Source of the DNA: Clostridia bacterium
GTDB taxonomy: Bacteria > Acidobacteriota > Terriglobia > Terriglobales > Acidobacteriaceae
Reading direction: 5' to 3'
NCBI GenBank assembly: GCA_035561135.1
Contig: DATMYA010000091.1
Location: forward strand, 27,932-91,931
Length of the DNA: 64,000 bases
Shown: positions 24,437-31,713 of the stretch, in pieces
How the letters are laid out: each line of letters opens with the position of its first letter
Position numbering within the stretch: position 1 is the first letter of the stretch
Position numbers and translations under genes: made by a program
The notes under the pieces: model-generated
Told to the model about the DNA's origin: nothing
What the model saw: only the letters and a program-made list of their open reading frames with translations
Database searches by the model: none

Positions 24437-26548
24437 ATGAAAATTTCTCCGCAATGGATTCGCGACTTCATCTCCGTCGCTGACGACGACCGCCAGATGG
24501 CGGAAAAGCTTACCGCCTCCGGCGTCGCCATCGAGGGTTTCTACAATGAGGGCCTCGACCTGGTGTACGAAGCCGAGGTAACGACCAACCGCGTAGACGC
24601 CATGAACCACTACGGCATCGCGCGCGAGGTTTCGGCCATCTACGACGCCGACCTGAAGCCGGTCGCCCCCAAGCTTCCGGCCACGCAAAAGCAGTCGAAC
24701 TTCACCATCCAGATCGACGACGCCCAGGGCTGCGCACAATACACGGCGCGCATCGTTCGCGACGTAAAGATTGCCGCGTCGCCAGCGCACATTGCGCACC
24801 GGCTCGAACTGATCGACTCTCGCCCAATCAACAACGTGGCCGACGCGACCAACTACGTTCTTCAGGAACTCGGACAACCGACGCACGCTTTCGACCTCGA
24901 TCTGCTTGAGGGCGGCAAGATCATTGTGCGTCGTGCCCGCGAGGGCGAAACGCTAAAGACCCTCGACGGCGTGGAACGCAAGCTCTCACCCGAGGACCTG
25001 ATAATCGCCGACGCCGTAAAGCCAATGGCCATCGCCGGAGTGATGGGCGGCTTCGACTCGATGATTACCGAGCGCACGAAGAACATTCTGATCGAGTCCG
25101 CGTGGTTCGACCCGGCCTCGATTCGCCGCACCTCCAAGCGTCTCGGGATGCACACAGATGCCTCGCACCGCTACGAACGCGGTGCCGATCTCGGCATCAC
25201 GTCCATCGCATGCGCCCGCGTCGCCGAAATTGTGCTGCAGACCGCAGGCGGACAACTTGAAGCCGAGATCGACGTCGTCGGTCGCGTCGTCGAGCGCCCG
25301 ACACTTTCGCTGTCGCGCACGGACATTACCCGCATCCTCGGCACAGACATCCCCGAGCAGGAGATCACACGCATCCTGCGCCGCCTCGGCTTCACCATTA
25401 CACCGGGACGCGCGGCAAACGGAACGGCGTCAACCGCTGTTGCCGGTCCTGCGGCGACCATTGGAAGCGGAGGAACACGCGCCGCTATCGCCGAGAGCGT
25501 CATAGACTTCGCCGTGCAGGTTCCGACCTGGCGTCTCGACGTCGAGCGTTCCATCGATGTCATTGAAGAGATCGCTCGCATCTACGGCTACGACAAGTTC
25601 GCGAATACCCTGCCTTTGTTTGCCGGAGGAGTCGTCGATCTGCCCACGGCACGTAAGCAGGCGCTCCTGCGCTCGCAACTCCTCGCGCTTGGCTACAGCG
25701 AGTCCATGTCTTCCACGTTCATCCCGCTGGAAGATGCCAGGGCCTTCGGTGGCGAACAGCCCGTGCAGCTCGCCAATCCACTCAGCGAAGAGGCCTCCTA
25801 CATGCGCACTTCGTTGATACCCGGACTGGTGAACCAGGCCGCTTACAACCTCAATCGCGGCAACACGGACGTAAGGCTCTTTGAAACGGGCGATGTCTTT
25901 GAACTCACGGGCGACAAGGTCGAGGAGCGGCGGCGCATCTCGTTCGTCGGCACAGGCGCAGCCACGTCCGGCGGCGTACACGTGAAGGTTCAGCCCTACA
26001 GCTTCTTCCACATGAAGGGCGACATCGAAGCCCTGCTCGGACAGTTCGACGTTAAGCAGATCTATTACGACTCGCACACGCCCGAGTACTTCCACCCCGG
26101 ACGCTCCGCCCGCGCCATCGCCGATGGAGCTACGATCGCGCGCTTTGGCCAGCTCCATCCCGAAGCCACCGCCGCACGCAAGTTGCGGCAGGAAGTCTTC
26201 GTAGCCGAGATCATGCTCGACCGCCTCTTTGATTTTGAACTACGCGAGCCGCAGTACAAGCCGATTCCGCGCTTCCCTGCCGTGGGCCGGGATTTTTCAT
26301 TTCTGCTGCCGGACGAAGTGCAGTTCGAGCGCATACGCAACAGCGTCGCTGCGCTGAGGATCGAAAACCTCAACAGCTTTGTGCCCGTCGAGATATTCCG
26401 AGGCGGCAACATTCCGGCGGGCAAGTACTCCATCCTCTTGCGCGCGGAATTCCAGTCCTCCGAGCGCACCTTGCGCGACGACGAAGTTGCACTGTGGGCG
26501 CAGCAGATTATCAAGGCGCTCGAGGCACTCGGCGGCACGCAGCGCTAA
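24437..26548 (+). CDS. pheT: Phenylalanyl-tRNA synthetase beta subunit, lacking the EMAP-type tRNA-binding domain
   Basis: 703 residues, about 90-100 shorter than the common 790-800. The N-terminus (MKISPQWIRDFISVADDDRQ) is normal up to residue 38, but then jumps straight to VYEAEVTTNRVDAMNHYGIA, so the EMAP-II/OB tRNA-binding domain is absent. B3/B4 (LIDSRPINNVADATNYVLQE), B5 (TDITRILGTDI) and the catalytic-like B6-B7 (ERGADLGI, ARIYGYDKF) are present. The C-terminal FDX-ACB domain (PRFPAVGRDFSFLLPDEVQF) is also present. An Ala/Gly-rich insert of about 25 residues (about 325-350) breaks the B5 region. B3/B4 carries the editing site against Tyr. Pairs with PheS. Confidence 0.95.
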   Translation: MKISPQWIRDFISVADDDRQMAEKLTASGVAIEGFYNEGLDLVYEAEVTTNRVDAMNHYGIAREVSAIYDADLKPVAPKLPATQKQSNFTIQIDDAQGCAQYTARIVRDVKIAASPAHIAHRLELIDSRPINNVADATNYVLQELGQPTHAFDLDLLEGGKIIVRRAREGETLKTLDGVERKLSPEDLIIADAVKPMAIAGVMGGFDSMITERTKNILIESAWFDPASIRRTSKRLGMHTDASHRYERGADLGITSIACARVAEIVLQTAGGQLEAEIDVVGRVVERPTLSLSRTDITRILGTDIPEQEITRILRRLGFTITPGRAANGTASTAVAGPAATIGSGGTRAAIAESVIDFAVQVPTWRLDVERSIDVIEEIARIYGYDKFANTLPLFAGGVVDLPTARKQALLRSQLLALGYSESMSSTFIPLEDARAFGGEQPVQLANPLSEEASYMRTSLIPGLVNQAAYNLNRGNTDVRLFETGDVFELTGDKVEERRRISFVGTGAATSGGVHVKVQPYSFFHMKGDIEALLGQFDVKQIYYDSHTPEYFHPGRSARAIADGATIARFGQLHPEATAARKLRQEVFVAEIMLDRLFDFELREPQYKPIPRFPAVGRDFSFLLPDEVQFERIRNSVAALRIENLNSFVPVEIFRGGNIPAGKYSILLRAEFQSSERTLRDDEVALWAQQIIKALEALGGTQR

Positions 26549-26553
26549 AAGCG

Positions 26554-26593
26554 GACGTCAGACGACGGACGTCAAACAGCAGACGTTAGACAA
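26554..26593. repeat. Degenerate GACGTCAGAC tandem tract
   Basis: Units GGACGTCAGAC, GACGGACGTCAAAC and AGCAGACGTTAGAC follow each other directly after the pheT stop. A related tract in the opposite sense lies at 26866. Confidence 0.65.
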
Positions 26594-26604
26594 AAGCAAA
26601 AGCT

Positions 26605-26636
26605 TGGCGCGGCTCCGGCCGCGCCATTTCTTTCTT
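26605..26636 (+). terminator. Intrinsic terminator after pheT
   Basis: A perfect 9-bp stem TGGCGCGGC / GCCGCGCCA with loop TCCG is followed by TTTCTTTCTT. Confidence 0.8.
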
Positions 26637-26702
26637 CAACTCACGTCAATGCCGGGAGAAGTACAGCTATTTGGCGTTTCGCCTTTGTAGCGTCGGGTTT
26701 TC

Positions 26703-26745
26703 TGTAGCTCAGCGACTCAGCAGCTCAGTAGCTCAGCGACTTCTC
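26703..26745. repeat. Degenerate GTAGCTCAGCGACTCAGCAG tract
   Basis: Tandem TCAGC/GACTCAGC/AGCTCAGT units in the same style as 23197-23272, directly next to the palindromic element at 26748. Confidence 0.7.
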
Positions 26746-26747
26746 GT

Positions 26748-26855
26748 CTTCCTGAGCGCGATGCAGTCGCGGAGTCGAAGGACCCCTTTGATCAGCGCCG
26801 AGCTGGCAATAGGGATCCTTCGACTCGGTCTTACGCCCTCGCTCAGGAGGACAAA
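26748..26855. repeat. About 105-bp intergenic palindrome (GAGTCGAAGGACC family)
   Basis: The left arm CTTCCTGAGCGCGATGCAGTCG...GAGTCGAAGGACCCC and the right arm GGGATCCTTCGACTCGGTC...CCCTCGCTCAGGAGGACAAAG surround a variable centre. Close relative of the copies at 19421 and 28975. Confidence 0.85.
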
Positions 26856-26865
26856 GATGTTTGAT

Positions 26866-26899
26866 CTCCGCCGTCTGAAGTCTGAAGTCTGACGTCCGA
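26866..26899. repeat. Degenerate GTCTGAAGTCTGACGTC tract
   Basis: CCGTCTGAAGTCTGAAGTCTGACGTCCGAAC repeats a 7-base unit (GTCTGAA) and is the reverse sense of the 26554 tract. Confidence 0.65.
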
Positions 26900-26980
26900 A
26901 CTTCGCTGTTCGTCTCTTCCACAGCTTATTGCGTTATACTTCGCTCAAGTTCTGCATAATATTCCGAGGACAAACAGTAC

Positions 26981-27271
26981 ATGTCCGTTAAGGCATCCGA
27001 AGTTTCCGCGCAAGGCTCCACAAACGATTTCCTTTCCCTCGAGGAAAAGGTCTACCGCACGATTGAACTGCTCAAGAATTCTCGCGAATCGAAGATGGCC
27101 GTGGAACGCGACCTTACTCGCGTACGCGAGCAACTGGAATCTCGCGAAGAAGAGATTGAATCGCTCAAGGGCGAACTGATCTCCCTGAAGCGCGAGCGCG
27201 AAGAAGTGAAGGGCCGCGTCGAAAAGATGCTTGAACAGATCGACGGTCTCATCGAACAATCGGTTGATTAA
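26981..27271 (+). CDS. zapB: ZapB-like coiled-coil cell-division protein
   Basis: 96 residues. After a short polar N-terminus the protein is one continuous coiled coil (about 20-93) with many Glu, Arg and Leu in heptads (VERDLTRVREQLESREEEIESL). A TATACT box is at 26935-26940 and CCGAGGA lies 11 bases before the ATG. It sits directly upstream of zapA. Small coiled-coil proteins in this position are usually called ZapB-like and join the Z-ring network through ZapA; assignment rests on shape and context, not on a sequence signature. Confidence 0.7.
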   Translation: MSVKASEVSAQGSTNDFLSLEEKVYRTIELLKNSRESKMAVERDLTRVREQLESREEEIESLKGELISLKREREEVKGRVEKMLEQIDGLIEQSVD

Positions 27272-27352
27272 ACGACAACTCGAGTAGCGGCTGTGCACCT
27301 TCGGCGTTGGGTTAGCCGAAGGCACTCAGGCGATCTTCGCACAAAGGGCACA

Positions 27353-27679
27353 ATGGCAAACGGCAAAGATAATCCGGCGGCGCAATCGAACGGCAGTATT
27401 CGCGTTGAGATTTACGAACAGGCCTACAACCTGCGTGGTTCTGATGCGGAATACATAAAGAAACTGGCCGAGTACGTTGATTGCAAGATGCGCGCTGTCG
27501 CGCAGCAGACCGCCACGGTGGATTCTCTGCGCCTTGCCGTGCTCGCCGCCCTCAACATCGCCGACGAGTACCACATGCTCAAGCGCAAGCACGAAGGCTT
27601 CGGCGAATACACGGAGCGCGCATCACACCTGGGCTCCGCGCTGGATGAGGTATTACAAGACGGCCGCCGCGTAGGATAG
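27353..27679 (+). CDS. zapA: Cell division protein ZapA
   Basis: 108 residues from the ATG with AAAGGG upstream; an in-frame upstream start at 27293 extends into non-conserved sequence. The motif IRVEIYEQAYNLRGSDAEYIKKLAEYVDCKM is the ZapA globular head, followed by a helical tail (LRLAVLAALNIADEYHMLKR). ZapA binds FtsZ and bundles protofilaments. Gene order zapB-zapA-6S RNA is like that known in other bacteria, where ssrS follows zapA. Confidence 0.9.
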   Translation: MANGKDNPAAQSNGSIRVEIYEQAYNLRGSDAEYIKKLAEYVDCKMRAVAQQTATVDSLRLAVLAALNIADEYHMLKRKHEGFGEYTERASHLGSALDEVLQDGRRVG

Positions 27680-27791
27680 ATTCCTTGCCGGGCCTGATAT
27701 GAATAGCAAATTGCTACCGCTGCTCTGCTTGTACTGCGCGAGCTCGATATCTGCCCAGCATCTTCAGTTCCAACAATTTCGCCGCGTCCTC

Positions 27792-27820
27792 TTGTGCTAC
27801 TTCCGGGCTTCTCATAGCAT
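27792..27820 (+). promoter_or_regulatory. Promoter of the 6S RNA candidate
   Basis: The -35 box TTGTGC (27792-27797), a spacer of 17, and the -10 box TAGCAT (27815-27820) predict a start near 27827-27829, just before the closing stem of the RNA. Confidence 0.6.
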
Positions 27821-27827
27821 CTAAAGT

Positions 27828-28027
27828 TCAGAGCCGACCTGCAAAGTTGGTGATGGGGCAATAAACCGCTGCGAACCGATATCTTGTGAACGGGAGCCCG
27901 ACTCGTCTAACGGTCTGGTGAGCCAGTCCCCAGTCGGATAGGCCTAAAGGATCTCGGGGGGCACCCACCTCAATTGAGGGTTCACAGGCGCTTTGCCCCA
28001 CACGGCCCCGCGGGTCGGTATCTTTTT
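27828..28027 (+). ncRNA. ssrS: 6S RNA (candidate ssrS)
   Basis: An RNA of about 190-200 bases is bounded by closing stem CCGACC (27834-27839) / GGTCGG (28013-28018). Next comes TGGGGCAA / TTTGCCCCA, then CGCTGCGAACC pairing with GGTTCACAGGCG. These lead to a large central bubble whose 3' side holds a small CCTCAATTGAGG hairpin. The terminal arm GCCCGACT / AGTCGG...GGC is closed by CTGG-TGAG-CCAG. This open-bubble architecture, the length, and the position after zapA are those of 6S RNA, which binds the housekeeping sigma-factor RNA polymerase by mimicking an open promoter. A T-run (TCTTTTT) follows. No covariance search was possible. Confidence 0.75.
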
Positions 28028-28107
28028 GCGTCAGTCTCGACTGAACGGCACTTCCCAAATAAATTCTCTGCACAAACAATAATGTCTATTCAGCAGCTCT
28101 CAGCATC

Positions 28108-28122
28108 TAAAATAGTGTTGTG
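28108..28122 (+). promoter_or_regulatory. TAAAAT box immediately before the lgt GTG
   Basis: TAAAAT at 28108-28113 is followed by exactly 6 bases and then GTG (28120), the same geometry as at mtaB. There is no Shine-Dalgarno. The -35 region is weak. Confidence 0.45.
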
Positions 28123-28932
28123 TTCCCTCGTCTCTTTCACCTAGGCAGTTTCAGTCAGCCCACGTACGGTGTGATGGCCGCTATCGGCCTCATCGTCGGG
28201 CTCGCGGTCGTTTTTCGCCTGGCGCGTCAACAGGGGCTCGACCCCGACAAGATGTGGAACCTTGGCGGCATCGCCATCTTCTCCGGCATTCTTGGCGCGA
28301 AGCTGCTCATGGTCATCGTCGACTGGGGCTACTACTCCAGTCATCCGGGCGAGATATTCAGCCGAGCAACGCTGCAGGCCGGTGGAGTCTTCTCCGGCGG
28401 ACTCGTGCTGGCAATCTTCTGCTGCTGGTGGTACCTGCACCACAACCGCATCCCATTTCTGCGCGCTGCGGATGTGTTAGCCCCCGGCGTAGCCCTGGGC
28501 CACGCCTTTGGACGCATTGGCTGCTTCGCGGCTGGCTGCTGTTGGGGCAAAGAGACGGACGTCCCCTGGGCCGTAACGTTCACCGATCCATTGGCGAATC
28601 AGCTTGTGGGAACCCCGCTCGGCGTACACCTGCACCCGACGCAGCTCTATGAAATGGCCATCGAGTTCATCATCTTCGCGATCCTCTACTGGCTCGTAAA
28701 ACGCAAGCGGTTCGAAGGACAGGTCGTCGGCCTCTACATGTTCTTGTACGGAGTAGCGCGCTTCTTCCTCGAATTCCTGCGCGGAGATCCGGGACGCGGA
28801 GAGGTATTCGGCATCATGACCGGCACGCAACTCATCGCCATCTGCCTCGTCATCGGCGGCGGAATCCTCTGGATGATCCGATTCCCGCTTGAGAAGCGCA
28901 TTCCGGTGCAAGCCAGCGCAAAGGCCGGTTAG
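28120..28932 (+). CDS. lgt: Prolipoprotein diacylglyceryl transferase
   Basis: 270 residues, multi-pass inner-membrane enzyme. The Lgt signature GHAFGRIGCFAAGCCWGKETDVPWAV contains the essential Arg and Gly residues, followed by HLHPTQLYEM. The motif FFLEFLRGDPGR near the C-terminus is also typical. It transfers diacylglycerol from phosphatidylglycerol to the lipobox cysteine of prolipoproteins, the first step of lipoprotein maturation. The start is a GTG without ribosome-binding site; a leaderless transcript is likely. Confidence 0.95.
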   Translation: MFPRLFHLGSFSQPTYGVMAAIGLIVGLAVVFRLARQQGLDPDKMWNLGGIAIFSGILGAKLLMVIVDWGYYSSHPGEIFSRATLQAGGVFSGGLVLAIFCCWWYLHHNRIPFLRAADVLAPGVALGHAFGRIGCFAAGCCWGKETDVPWAVTFTDPLANQLVGTPLGVHLHPTQLYEMAIEFIIFAILYWLVKRKRFEGQVVGLYMFLYGVARFFLEFLRGDPGRGEVFGIMTGTQLIAICLVIGGGILWMIRFPLEKRIPVQASAKAG

Positions 28933-28966
28933 CTGCTGAGCTACTAAGCGACTGAGCTGCTAGGCC
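28930..28966. repeat. Degenerate AGCTGCTGAGCTACTAAGCG tract
   Basis: TTAGCTGCTGAGC, TACTAAGCGACTGAGCTGC units begin inside the last codon of lgt. Same family as 23197. Confidence 0.7.
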
Positions 28967-28974
28967 CCTTGCAA

Positions 28975-29090
28975 TTCCTGAAGTGAGCGGAGCGACGAAG
29001 TCGCGGAGTCGAAGGACCCCTTTTGATCAGCACGGACTGGCAAGAGGGTTCCTTCGACTCGGGCTTACGCACTCGCTCAGGAGGACAGAG
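28975..29090. repeat. About 110-bp intergenic palindrome (GAGTCGAAGGACC family)
   Basis: The left arm GAGCGGAGCGACGAAGTCGC...GAGTCGAAGGACCCC and the right arm GGTTCCTTCGACTCGGGCTTACGCACTCGCTCAGGAGGAC surround a TTTTGATCAGCACGGACTGG centre. It is flanked on both sides by AGCTNCTNAGC tracts. Confidence 0.85.
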
Positions 29091-29093
29091 GTC

Positions 29094-29163
29094 CTAGCTC
29101 TTAGGTAGCTTAGCGACTCAGCGGCTTAGACTTCGACCCAGCGACTTAGCAGCTCACCAGCTT
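29094..29163. repeat. Degenerate TAGCTTAGCGACTCAGCGGC tract
   Basis: TAGCTCTTAGGTAGC, TTAGCGACTCAGCGGCTTAG and CAGCGACTTAGCAGCTCACC continue up to 20 bases before the next gene. Same family as 28930. Confidence 0.7.
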
Positions 29164-29183
29164 CCTGCTATTCTTCTAGTTGA

Positions 29184-30248
29184 ATGTCTGAACAAGAGTA
29201 TCCAACCGATTTACAGGTCACGGCGGAAGACGCCGGACGCCGCCTCGATCAATTTGTTGTCTCGCAATTGCCTGACGTAAGCCGCGTTCGCGTACAGCAG
29301 TTGCTGGAGGAGGGCAAAATCCTCGTCGACGGCGCGCAAGCCAAAGCGTCACTCCGGCTGCGTGGTATCGAACGTATTGAGGTTCTTGGCCCACCCCAGG
29401 CACCGCCCCTGCGTGCCACTGCGGAAGACATTCCGCTCGATGTCGTCTACGAAGATGACGATCTCGCGATCATCAACAAGCCCGCGGGAATGCTTGTTCA
29501 TGCCGGCACCGGCAATGCCGAAGATCCGCGCAACAGCGGAACCCTGGTTAATGCATTGCTGCACCGCTTCGGCGCGCTCTCCGAAGTCAACGGAGAACTT
29601 CGCCCCGGCATCGTTCATCGTCTCGACAAGGACACCAGCGGCCTGATCGTTGTCGCGAAAAACGATGTTTCGCATCGGCGACTGAGCACACAGTTCGCCT
29701 CGCGCGAGGTGAACAAACGCTACATCGCCCTAGTACACGGACACATTAAGCAAGACAGTGGCACGGTCGCTGCTTCCATCAGCCGCGACAACGTGCGCCG
29801 CACTCGGATGACAACCAAGCTCACCGGTGGCCGCGAGGCCGTGTCGCACTACAAAGTCCTGGAGCGCGTAACTTCGCCTTACGGGCGCTTCACCCTGGTT
29901 GAGGTCAAGATCGAGACAGGGCGCACGCACCAAATACGTGTACATCTGTCATCCATCGGCCACGCCGTCGTGGGCGACACGCTTTACGGCGCGCCCGCGA
30001 CCTTATCCGCCCAGACACTCGATCGCGAGGCGCGAGGGAATGCGATCTCCACACGCACGGAAGCGAAGAAGGCCGACGCCCGACGCGAACGCCCGGTGGC
30101 GACCGAAACGAAAGCTTTGTCCCTGAAGAGAAACTTCTTGCATGCTGCTGCTATCGAACTGAAGCACCCACGCACAAGCGCGCCACTGGCTTTTGCCCGG
30201 CCGCTCCCGCCGGACTTGCAGGAGTTCCTTGCCCGGCTGAGAGCTTAA
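29184..30248 (+). CDS. RluD-type pseudouridine synthase
   Basis: 354 residues. An N-terminal S4 RNA-binding domain (RRLDQFVVSQLPDVSRVRVQQL, about 19-70) is followed by the RluA-family catalytic domain. The active-site motif HRLDKDTSG is at residues 145-153 with nucleophile D148. GRTHQIRVHLSSIGHAVVGD is the second family motif. A charged insert of about 35 residues (about 285-320) precedes the C-terminal strand. Expected to make pseudouridines in 23S rRNA helix 69 or a related site. The ATG has no Shine-Dalgarno; TATTCT lies 9 bases before it. Confidence 0.88.
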   Translation: MSEQEYPTDLQVTAEDAGRRLDQFVVSQLPDVSRVRVQQLLEEGKILVDGAQAKASLRLRGIERIEVLGPPQAPPLRATAEDIPLDVVYEDDDLAIINKPAGMLVHAGTGNAEDPRNSGTLVNALLHRFGALSEVNGELRPGIVHRLDKDTSGLIVVAKNDVSHRRLSTQFASREVNKRYIALVHGHIKQDSGTVAASISRDNVRRTRMTTKLTGGREAVSHYKVLERVTSPYGRFTLVEVKIETGRTHQIRVHLSSIGHAVVGDTLYGAPATLSAQTLDREARGNAISTRTEAKKADARRERPVATETKALSLKRNFLHAAAIELKHPRTSAPLAFARPLPPDLQEFLARLRA

Positions 30249-30336
30249 GTAATACCAGGTCCGTCACTGGCCCTTGCGCTGCCTGCGCACCATAGGGAAC
30301 GTACTTCCGGACGTGGAGACATGGCGGAACAGAGCG

Positions 30337-30342
30337 TATAAT
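30337..30342 (+). promoter_or_regulatory. TATAAT box 10 bases before a VWA gene start
   Basis: A perfect TATAAT overlaps an upstream ATG codon (30341) in the same frame as the gene. A transcript starting about 7 bases later would exclude that ATG and leave a leader of only 3-5 bases before the ATG at 30353. Confidence 0.5.
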
Positions 30343-30352
30343 GAGAGTTCCG

Positions 30353-31543
30353 ATGAAAAATTGGCTTATCGTTTTGAGTGCTGCCGTTGCCCTGCTTGTT
30401 CCGGCCTCGGCGCAGCAGTCCGCGAAGGAACTGCCCTCGGCCCCGTCGGCGACGGTACAGCAGCAACAGCAGAAAAACACTCCGCCCAGCGCGCCGGTAC
30501 AGCAGGCCAAGCCGGATGCCACGAAGCCATCAGCGTCGAACACGCAGCCGTCCGCCACGCCGCCAGCGACAACTCCATCTGATGGGCAGAGCACGCCGAA
30601 AGCCGGAGGTAGTGTCGCTCCGCAATCGCAGCCGCCAGCAGCGCAATCCGCTCAACAACCGAACGGTAGTTCGCAACAAGCGCCGGAAACGGAAGGTGAC
30701 CCGATTGAGACCTTCCGCGTGAAGGTCAGTGAGGTGAACCTTATCTTCACCGTCACCGATAAGCGCGGCCGCTTCGTAAAGGATCTCAAGAAGGACGACA
30801 TACGCGTCCTGGACGACAACAAGCCACCTGCGTCGATTGTCAATTTCCGCAGCGAGACCGATCTTCCGTTGCGCGTCGGCCTGCTTGTCGATTCCTCAAA
30901 CTCCATTCGCGACCGCTTCAAGTTTGAGCAGGAAGCCGCGATCGAGTTCCTCAACCAGATTGTTCGGCCCAAATCCGACCAGGCGTTTGTGATTGGCTTT
31001 GACTCGGCAGCCGAGGTCACACAGGACTTTACCGACAGTACGGAAAAACTCTCCAAGGGCGTACGTGTGCTTCGTCCTGGCGGAGGCACCGCGCTCTTCG
31101 ACGCCGTCTTCTTCGCCTGCCGCGACAAGCTCATGAACGCCAGTGCCGCTGGCCCCACTCGCCGGGCGATCATCCTGCTCAGCGATGGTGAGGATAACCA
31201 GAGCCGCGTCACCCGTGAAGAAGCGATCGAAATGGCGCAACGCGCGGAAGTCATCGTTTACGCCATTTCCACGAACATCAGCGGTGTAAAAACGCGCGGA
31301 GACAAAGTCCTTGAGCGCTTTGCCGAAACCACCGGTGGACGTACGTTCTTCCCGTTCAAGTTGCAGGACGTAGCCGACGCCTTCTCGGAAATTCAGGACG
31401 AACTGCGCAGCCAGTACGCCGTTGCATACAAGCCGGCTGACTTCGTCGCCGACGGACGCTATCGCCCTATTGCGATCTCAGCCGCCAACCAGAAGAACCT
31501 GCGAGTCCGCGCTCGGAAGGGGTATTACGCTCCCAAGCAGTGA
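30353..31543 (+). CDS. VWFA-related domain protein (TIGR03436), intact MIDAS
   Basis: 396 residues. I start at the second ATG because it begins a clean signal peptide (MKNWLIVLSAAVALLVPASA) and the first ATG lies inside the TATAAT box. A Gln/Pro/Ala-rich linker of about 95 residues follows. Then comes a beta-strand segment (VKVSEVNLIFTVTDKRGRFV) and a VWA fold with DSSNS at the first metal-binding position (DxSxS, intact). The C-terminus ends in RVRARKGYYAPKQ, a hallmark of the Acidobacterial VWFA-related family. Secreted; the function of this family is unknown. First of three relatives in a row. Confidence 0.85.
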   Translation: MKNWLIVLSAAVALLVPASAQQSAKELPSAPSATVQQQQQKNTPPSAPVQQAKPDATKPSASNTQPSATPPATTPSDGQSTPKAGGSVAPQSQPPAAQSAQQPNGSSQQAPETEGDPIETFRVKVSEVNLIFTVTDKRGRFVKDLKKDDIRVLDDNKPPASIVNFRSETDLPLRVGLLVDSSNSIRDRFKFEQEAAIEFLNQIVRPKSDQAFVIGFDSAAEVTQDFTDSTEKLSKGVRVLRPGGGTALFDAVFFACRDKLMNASAAGPTRRAIILLSDGEDNQSRVTREEAIEMAQRAEVIVYAISTNISGVKTRGDKVLERFAETTGGRTFFPFKLQDVADAFSEIQDELRSQYAVAYKPADFVADGRYRPIAISAANQKNLRVRARKGYYAPKQ

Positions 31544-31580
31544 AGAGTAGTGGATAGAGATAATTGAGCGTGAATAGTTA

Positions 31581-31606
31581 AAGCCCGGCGCGCGAGCCGG
31601 GCTTTT
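31581..31606. terminator. Intrinsic terminator between convergent VWA genes
   Basis: AAGCCCGGC / GCCGGGCTT stem around GCGCGA with TTTTGATTTTT after it; it can serve the plus-strand gene and is weakly usable for the minus-strand gene. Confidence 0.8.
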
Positions 31607-31660
31607 GATTTTTACCTGCCGACCTGGACTGGGCTCTATTGCTGACGAAAGTGTTTATGC

Positions 31661-31690
31661 GTGATTCTTCGCTTCGCTCAAAATGATGCT
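31661..31690. repeat. GATTCTTCGCTTCGCTCAAAATGA element
   Basis: A single arm of the widespread TCATTTTGAGCGAAGCGAAGAATC motif. Related to, but shorter than, the palindromes elsewhere in this window. Confidence 0.55.
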
Positions 31691-31713
31691 CTTGTGTTTC
31701 GCTGCTTCGCGTT

